Assembly: GCA_026387595.1 (NCBI GenBank)
Contig: JAPLLL010000117.1
Location: 963 to 11,616 of the forward strand
Source: Candidatus Omnitrophota bacterium
GTDB lineage: Bacteria; Omnitrophota; Gorgyraeia; JABMQH01
Reading direction: 5' to 3'
Length of the DNA: 10,654 bases
Position 1 is the stretch's first letter. Each line of letters begins with the position of its first letter. The notes under the pieces were generated by a model that had not been told where the DNA came from, did not search any database, and saw only the letters and a program-made list of their open reading frames with translations. Positions 5,996 through 10,654 of the stretch are shown piece after piece. The translations under genes were made by a program, and so were the position numbers.

Positions 5996-8452
5996 ATGGC
6001 AGACGAAAATTTCTATCCGTTTACCTTAATAGAATCAAAATGGCAGAAGGCCTGGGCAGACAGCGCCGCGTTCAAGGCGCAGCATTCAAAAGATAAACCC
6101 AAATATTATCTTTTGGAGATGTTCCCGTATCCTTCCGGCAAGATCCACATGGGCCATGTGCGCAACTACACGATCGGCGACGTGGCTGCCCGCTATAAAC
6201 TGATGCAGGGTTTCAACGTGCTGCACCCAATGGGGTTTGACGCATTCGGCCAGCCCGCAGAAAATGCTGCAATAAAAAACAAGACCCACCCCGCTGCCTG
6301 GACTCACAAGTGCATAGATTGGATGAAGACAGAGCTTAAAAGGATGGGTTTCTCCTATGACTGGGATAGGGAAGTTTCCACCTGCGCCGCTGATTATTAT
6401 AAATGGAACCAGTGGATATTCCTTAAGATGTTCGAGAAGGGCCTTGCGTACAAAAAGGCGTCGCCTGTTAACTGGTGCCCGTCATGCGAGACCACGCTTG
6501 CGAACGAAGAGGTCGTGAATGGCGGGTGCTGGCGCTGCCATACGGCTGTTGAGCAAAAAGAGCTTGAGCAGTGGTTCTTAAAGATCACGGATTACCGCGA
6601 ACGGCTGCTTGAGGATTTAAATAAGCTTATGCAATGGCCGCAGCGCGTAGTAGCAATGCAGGCCAACTGGATAGGCAGGAGCCAGGGTGTTGAAATATAT
6701 TTCCGGCTGAAAGGCTCTGAGAAGATAATCCCTGTCTTTACGACAAGAGTAGATACCATTTTCGGGGCGACATACATTGTCCTGGCACCGGAACACCCGC
6801 TGGTAAAAGAGATGATAAAAGGCACGTCCCAGGGGAAGGCAGTGCTTAAATTCATAGATAAGGTCGCCAAGGAAAGCAAGGTGGTGCGCAGTTCCGCAGA
6901 TGTAAAAAAAGAAGGGGTGTTTACAGGCGCTTACGCAATAAACCCGGTCAATAATGAGGAGATCCCCATATGGACTGCGGATTACGTGCTGATGGAATAC
7001 GGAACCGGCGCGATCATGGCAGTGCCTACGCATGACCAAAGGGATTTTCTGTTCGCAAAAGAACATAAACTGCCGATGAGAATTGTTATTCAGAAGTCTC
7101 TCTCGTTCCCGGATGCTACGCAAATTTCAGAAGCATATGAAGGCGACGGTATACAGGTAAATTCAGGACAATTTGACGGTTTACCGAACCAGGAGGCAAA
7201 GATAAAGATCGCCGAGTGGATGGAAAAGTCCGGTATCGGAAAAATAGAAACACACTGGCGGCTGCGGGACTGGCTGATCTCCAGGCAGCGGTACTGGGGC
7301 ACGCCAATACCTATAATATATTGCAAAAAATGCGGTACAGTGCCTGTAGCGTATGAAGATCTGCCGGTTGAACTTCCGCAGGATGTTGTGTTTACAGGCG
7401 AAGGCGGCAGCCCTTTAGGGAAGGCGGATAAATTCGTGAATACCAACTGCCCTAAATGCAAGGGGCCTGCCCGGCGCGAGACAGATACCATGGCCACTTT
7501 TTTTGATTCTTCGTGGTATTTTCTGAGGTTCTGCTCGCCGAAGTTTGACAAGGCCCCTTTTGACAAAGAAGAAACAAAATATTGGATGCCGGTTGACCAG
7601 TATATAGGCGGGATAGAACACGCTATCCTGCACCTTTTATATTCCCGTTTTTTTACAAAATTTTTAACTGATTTTGGCATCTTGAATTTTTCCGCCGAAG
7701 ACGGATCCGCCTCCGGCGGAAACGAACCGTTCGTGAAACTGCTTACGCAGGGCATGGTGTTAAAAGACGGCGAGGTAATGTCGAAATCAAAAGGCAACGT
7801 AGTGGATCCCGACGGGATCATAAAAAAATACGGCGCAGACACCCTGAGATTATATATCCTTTTTGCCGGCCCGCCCCAAACAGAGATGGAGTGGAGCGAC
7901 AAGGCCATTGAGGGCTCATTCAGATTTTTAAACAGGGTCTGGAGGCTTGTAGAAAAGGTCACCAGTCACCAGTCACCAGTCACCAGTCCGGGTGAAGAAG
8001 AGAAGCGGCAGATACATAGTGCGATAAAAAGAGTGACAGATGATATAGAGCGGTTTAATTTTAATACGGCCATCAGCGCGATAATGGAACTCGTGAATTA
8101 CGCATACCAGGCAGGCCCTACCAAGAACGTGGCAGAGGCAGCCGTGTTATTGCTTTCGCCTTTTGCCCCGCATGCCTGCGAAGAAATGTGGGAGTTGCTT
8201 GGCCATTCCGGCGGCATATCCAGATCCGGATGGCCCAAATATGATCCGCAGGTCCTCAGGCAGAAAGAGGCCCTTGTCATAATTCAGGTGAACGGCAGGG
8301 TACGGTCAAAGATAAATGTAGCGCCAGGTACCTCCGAAGCGAAAGTAAAAGAAATGGCCCTGGCTGATGGGTCCGTAAAAAAATGGATAGAGGGCAAGCC
8401 GGTTAAGAATTTCATTATCGTGCCGGATAAACTTATAAATATAGTTGTCTGA
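5996..8452 (+). CDS. leuS: Leucyl-tRNA synthetase
   Basis: LeuS is a class Ia synthetase that attaches leucine to tRNA-Leu and edits mischarged tRNA. The start ATG 5996 gives 818 residues beginning MADENFYPFTLIESKWQKAW, matching the usual N-terminus; the longer open frame upstream runs through tRNA-Ala and is not coding. Signature motifs are HMGH at 51-54 and MSKS at 595-598. Zinc-type cysteine pairs lie at 161/164 with 178/181 and at 443/446 with 485/488. The CP1 editing domain carries TTRVDTIFGATYIVLAPEHP and YGTGAIMAVPTHDQRDF. The anticodon-binding region and a C-terminal VQVNGRVRSKINV-like segment are present, so it looks functional. Two oddities lie in frame: an extra SAEDGSASGG stretch at 566-575 from a palindromic sequence, and VTSHQSPVTSP at 655-665 from a heptanucleotide repeat. 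No Shine-Dalgarno sequence is visible in the 18 nt between tRNA-Ala and the ATG. The stop overlaps comEA (TGATG). Confidence 0.97.
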   Translation: MADENFYPFTLIESKWQKAWADSAAFKAQHSKDKPKYYLLEMFPYPSGKIHMGHVRNYTIGDVAARYKLMQGFNVLHPMGFDAFGQPAENAAIKNKTHPAAWTHKCIDWMKTELKRMGFSYDWDREVSTCAADYYKWNQWIFLKMFEKGLAYKKASPVNWCPSCETTLANEEVVNGGCWRCHTAVEQKELEQWFLKITDYRERLLEDLNKLMQWPQRVVAMQANWIGRSQGVEIYFRLKGSEKIIPVFTTRVDTIFGATYIVLAPEHPLVKEMIKGTSQGKAVLKFIDKVAKESKVVRSSADVKKEGVFTGAYAINPVNNEEIPIWTADYVLMEYGTGAIMAVPTHDQRDFLFAKEHKLPMRIVIQKSLSFPDATQISEAYEGDGIQVNSGQFDGLPNQEAKIKIAEWMEKSGIGKIETHWRLRDWLISRQRYWGTPIPIIYCKKCGTVPVAYEDLPVELPQDVVFTGEGGSPLGKADKFVNTNCPKCKGPARRETDTMATFFDSSWYFLRFCSPKFDKAPFDKEETKYWMPVDQYIGGIEHAILHLLYSRFFTKFLTDFGILNFSAEDGSASGGNEPFVKLLTQGMVLKDGEVMSKSKGNVVDPDGIIKKYGADTLRLYILFAGPPQTEMEWSDKAIEGSFRFLNRVWRLVEKVTSHQSPVTSPGEEEKRQIHSAIKRVTDDIERFNFNTAISAIMELVNYAYQAGPTKNVAEAAVLLLSPFAPHACEEMWELLGHSGGISRSGWPKYDPQVLRQKEALVIIQVNGRVRSKINVAPGTSEAKVKEMALADGSVKKWIEGKPVKNFIIVPDKLINIVV
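7689..7722 (+). repeat. Nested palindromic element inside leuS
   Basis: TTTCCGCC (7689-7696) is an exact inverted repeat of GGCGGAAA (7715-7722). A second TCCGCC (7706-7711) pairs with the same right arm across a 3-nt loop, and CGGATCCG (7702-7709) is itself palindromic. The region encodes SAEDGSASGG between LNF and NEPF, where the family usually has a shorter link. This fits a small palindromic insertion kept in frame. Whether copies exist elsewhere in the genome cannot be seen here. Confidence 0.5.
7958..7988 (+). repeat. GTCACCA heptanucleotide tandem repeat, four copies, inside leuS
   Basis: Four perfect head-to-tail copies of GTCACCA (7958-7985) are followed by a partial GTC. The array is translated in frame as VTSHQSPVTSP between the end of the catalytic domain and the anticodon-binding helices, a place that tolerates length change. 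A 7-nt unit repeats in protein only every 21 nt, so a change of one or two copies would break leuS. Confidence 0.85.
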
Positions 8453-8799
8453 TGCTGGACCTTACAAAGCAGGAAAAACGCACCCTTATTTTTTTGGTAT
8501 CCGTCCTTATCCTGGGCATTGCCATCCTTTATTTAAAAAGCCTGGTTTCTTCCCCGAAGATAGAAGTCATTTCTGCATTAGAGAAAAAAGAGATCCAGGA
8601 AGCTAAGGTCATAAATATCAATACCGCCTCAAAAGAGGACATCATGAGGTTAAAAGGCGTGGGCCCGGCCCTGGCAGAAGCTATTATTGAATACCGGACC
8701 GCGCACGGCAGTTTTAAGGATAAAGAAGAGCTAAAGGCTGTAAAGGGTATAGGCCCGGTCAAATACGACGGAATAAAGGATCGCGTTAAGACGGAATGA
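8452..8799 (+). CDS. comEA: ComEA-like helix-hairpin-helix DNA-binding protein
   Basis: ComEA binds incoming double-stranded DNA at the outer face of the inner membrane and passes it to the ComEC channel. This 115-residue version has an N-terminal membrane anchor at about 11-28 and a short linker. A C-terminal pair of helix-hairpin-helix motifs at about 53-112 begins ININTASKEDIMRLKGVGPALAEAIIEYR and continues to ELKAVKGIGPVKYDGIKDRV; the GVGP (69-72) and GIGP (99-102) turns contact DNA backbone. The N-terminus carries no obvious signal peptidase site. The ATG shares one base with the leuS stop. ComEC follows directly, which strongly supports the assignment. The single-span plus HhH build is also found in proteins of unknown role, but this neighbour makes DNA uptake the best call. 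Confidence 0.92.
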   Translation: MLDLTKQEKRTLIFLVSVLILGIAILYLKSLVSSPKIEVISALEKKEIQEAKVININTASKEDIMRLKGVGPALAEAIIEYRTAHGSFKDKEELKAVKGIGPVKYDGIKDRVKTE

Positions 8800-8850
8800 A
8801 CCCAGCCCCTCCTAAAATAGAGTACTGGGATTGGGAAGGAGGGGCTGGGT
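8800..8850 (+). promoter_or_regulatory. 14-bp perfect inverted repeat covering the comEC ribosome binding site and start
   Basis: ACCCAGCCCCTCCT (8800-8813) is the exact reverse complement of AGGAGGGGCTGGGT (8837-8850), with a 23-nt loop. As RNA this makes a very GC-rich stem. The right arm contains the comEC Shine-Dalgarno sequence and the first two bases of its GTG start (8849-8851). The left arm begins one base after the comEA stop (8797-8799), so a ribosome finishing comEA would cover it. No T run follows, so it is not a standard terminator. A dispersed palindromic repeat is an alternative reading. Confidence 0.7.
8836..8842 (+). promoter_or_regulatory. Strong Shine-Dalgarno site of comEC
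   Basis: AAGGAGG lies 6 nt before the GTG at 8849 and is the strongest ribosome binding site in the window. It decides the choice of GTG 8849 over a TTG at 8831 for comEC. Confidence 0.75.
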
Positions 8851-10654
8851 GAAACGGCCCCTTTTGGGGATAACGGTCGCGTTTTTTACGGGGATATTGC
8901 TTGAGGAGACCTTAAGCATCCCCGTTTTTTATTTATTTTTAGCTGCGCTAATAACTGCGTTTTTATCAGTCCTGTTTCTGCAGTCACGGCTCAAATTTTC
9001 AGCCTGCATCCTCATCGCTTTTTTATTTACCGGAGGGCTGTGTCTTAAAAATTATAATACGTCCCCAGCCGGCGATATAAAAAACCTGGTTCTATTCCAG
9101 CAGGGAATGCCCTCACAGGTTATCCTGAAAGGTGTTATCGCAAATCGTCCGTATTCAAGAAAAACACATAACCTTCAGGATAAAACTGACTTTTTGCTTG
9201 ATGTAAAAGCGCTGATGACTTCCGATGCCTGGCGCCAAAGCAGCGGCACGGTCCTGGCTAATGTGTTTAATCCTGCCGTAACCCTTAGATACGGCGATGA
9301 AGTTATTTTGGAAGGGGAATTGAGCCGGCCTAGGGCCGCGACAAACCCGGGACAATTCGATTATAAAAAATTCCTGGAACGCGAAAAAATTTTCTATTGC
9401 CTGACAGTAAAAAAAGAAAATTTTTATAAAATTATCGGCTATAAAGGCGGCCCGCTTAAAAGATTTGTCTACGCAATAAAGGCCCGGATAGAAGCGCTGA
9501 TAGCGGAATTCTCGCCTCAGATGGAAGGCGCGTTCCTAAATACGGTTTTACTGGGGAACAGGCAGGATATGGACGACGATGTAAACGACGATTTCGTTAA
9601 GACCGGGACCGTTCACATACTGTCTATAAGCGGGCTGCATGTCGCGCTTATGGCCGCGATATTAATGCTTGCACTAAAGATTCTAAGGCTGCCTTTTGGC
9701 GCGCGGGCAGTTTTGTTAGCCGGTATGGTAGCCATGTACTGTGTCATGGTCGACTCGAAACCGCCGGTGATGAGATCCGCCATCATGATAATCATTTTCC
9801 TGGCAGGCCGCCTGCTTAAAAGGGAGCAGGATATGTTGAGCACGCTCTCATTTTCTGCGTTAGCGATCCTATTGTTCGACCCGAACGACATATTTAATAT
9901 AGGTTTTCAGCTTTCATTTTTGACAGTAGGCGCCATTGTTTATGTTGCACCGCACCTTAAGCATGACCCGGGGAATAAAATTAGATCCTATTTTTTTCAG
10001 ACAACAGCCGTTTCTTTTGCCGCGTGGCTCGCAAGCGCGCCGCTTGTTGCGCGTTATTTTAATATCGTTTCTCCGGTCACGGTCCTGGCTAATATTTTTG
10101 TGGTGCCGTGGGTATTTTTTGTAATGGCAGTTTCGTTTGTTTTTATCATATTCGGCTCCGTATCCCATGCCTTGGCCCTTGTGTTTTCCCAGGTTACAAA
10201 CTTGAGTATCACGGTGCTTATTAAGATGGTTTCGGTCTTTTCACAGATACCGCTGGCTTGTTTCAGGGTAAAGAGCCCGCCTTGGGTTTTTGTGATCGGA
10301 TTTTATCTGTTCGTATTTTTATTTTTAAACAGGGCCCGCCTGAAATTAAAAGCAAAATATTTTTTGATCGGCGCGCTGCTGCTCTCAAATATTTTTATCT
10401 GGCACAGGGCGCTTTTAAAACCTCCCAGTGAACTAAAAATAACTTTTCTGGACGTCGGTAAGGGCGATTCGATGTTCCTGGAATTCCCCGGCGGCGGTAC
10501 GATGCTGATAGACGGCGGCGAAGGGCTTGCCCCGGACATGGGCCGGCTTGTAGTGAATAGGTTCCTGTCGTATAACGGGATAAACTGTATAGACGCAGTT
10601 TGCGCAACGCATCCGCATACCGACCACATAGGCGGCATAGTCAACGTGCTTAGG
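8849..10654 (+). CDS. comEC: ComEC/Rec2 family DNA uptake channel protein, 3' end outside window
   Basis: ComEC is the inner-membrane channel that carries single-stranded DNA into the cell during natural transformation. The frame is open from 8816 to the right edge. GTG 8849 is chosen for its AAGGAGG site and for the N-terminus MKRPLLGITVAFFTGILLEE, typical of ComEC. The 602 visible codons cover three parts. First is an N-terminal membrane and OB-like domain (DUF4131), with PRAATNPGQFDYKKFLEREKI. Second is the competence domain from about residue 225, with NTVLLGNRQDM (231 on), HILSISGLHVALM and GFQLSFLTVGAIVY, and many membrane spans. Third is the start of a metallo-beta-lactamase-like domain at about 527 (LKITFLDVGKGDSMFLEFPGGGTMLIDGG). 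THPHTDHIGG follows, with the HxHxDH metal motif at 588-593. The family usually has VGQGD where this has VGKGD. About 150-200 residues are probably missing at the end. No frameshift was found in the visible part. Confidence 0.95.
   Translation, partial: MKRPLLGITVAFFTGILLEETLSIPVFYLFLAALITAFLSVLFLQSRLKFSACILIAFLFTGGLCLKNYNTSPAGDIKNLVLFQQGMPSQVILKGVIANRPYSRKTHNLQDKTDFLLDVKALMTSDAWRQSSGTVLANVFNPAVTLRYGDEVILEGELSRPRAATNPGQFDYKKFLEREKIFYCLTVKKENFYKIIGYKGGPLKRFVYAIKARIEALIAEFSPQMEGAFLNTVLLGNRQDMDDDVNDDFVKTGTVHILSISGLHVALMAAILMLALKILRLPFGARAVLLAGMVAMYCVMVDSKPPVMRSAIMIIIFLAGRLLKREQDMLSTLSFSALAILLFDPNDIFNIGFQLSFLTVGAIVYVAPHLKHDPGNKIRSYFFQTTAVSFAAWLASAPLVARYFNIVSPVTVLANIFVVPWVFFVMAVSFVFIIFGSVSHALALVFSQVTNLSITVLIKMVSVFSQIPLACFRVKSPPWVFVIGFYLFVFLFLNRARLKLKAKYFLIGALLLSNIFIWHRALLKPPSELKITFLDVGKGDSMFLEFPGGGTMLIDGGEGLAPDMGRLVVNRFLSYNGINCIDAVCATHPHTDHIGGIVNVLR

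Noticed and set aside
7958..7988. CRISPR-like array
   Set aside because: Units are 7 nt with no spacers, and the array lies inside leuS.
8800..8870. Rho-independent terminator between comEA and comEC
   Set aside because: The strong stem has no following T run, its right arm holds a good ribosome binding site, and comEC starts there. Attenuation cannot be excluded.

Overview
All genes recognised in this 10.65 kb window lie on the + strand and are packed with little or no space between them. It looks like a bacterial core-gene cluster, with no sign of phage, plasmid or insertion-sequence genes. Codon use is rich in ATA (Ile) and AGG (Arg), base composition is near balanced by eye, and the gene set (folate, tRNA modification, fatty acid synthesis, cell wall, competence) is that of a free-living bacterium. 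My best guess is an uncultured lineage of the Omnitrophota kind. That is an impression from gene content and codon style, not a demonstrated assignment.

Layout. (1) 1-2696: the 3' part of folC, an mnmE gene broken by one in-frame TAA, and folE. (2) 2693-4947: a DUF212 (divergent PAP2) membrane protein, a membrane-anchored LysM plus YkuD L,D-transpeptidase, and accA. (3) 4953-5977: tRNA-Leu(CAA), an SPFH/stomatin-like gene broken by a 4-bp tandem duplication, and tRNA-Ala(GGC). (4) 5996-8799: leuS, with two small repeat structures inside it, then comEA. (5) 8849-10654: comEC, running off the right edge. Several gene pairs overlap by 1-8 nt (folC/mnmE, folE/DUF212, transpeptidase/accA, leuS/comEA), which suggests long polycistronic transcripts with translational coupling. 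The only gene-free gap over about 50 nt besides the comEA/comEC junction is 5037-5121. No stretch over 300 bases lacks a gene.

How the genes fit together. FolE makes the first pterin intermediate and FolC makes dihydrofolate and polyglutamylated folates. MnmE, between them, uses a folate one-carbon unit to modify wobble uridines in tRNA. AccA supplies malonyl-CoA synthesis. LeuS charges leucine tRNAs, one of which is encoded about 1 kb upstream. ComEA and ComEC form the DNA-binding and channel parts of the DNA uptake machine.

The points most worth a second look are: a 14-bp perfect inverted repeat between comEA and comEC that would bury the comEC ribosome binding site and most of its GTG start; the two gene-breaking lesions, in mnmE and the SPFH gene; a four-copy heptanucleotide repeat and a nested palindrome, both translated in frame inside leuS; and leuS starting 18 nt after a tRNA gene without a Shine-Dalgarno sequence. 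I see no wholly new multi-gene system here.
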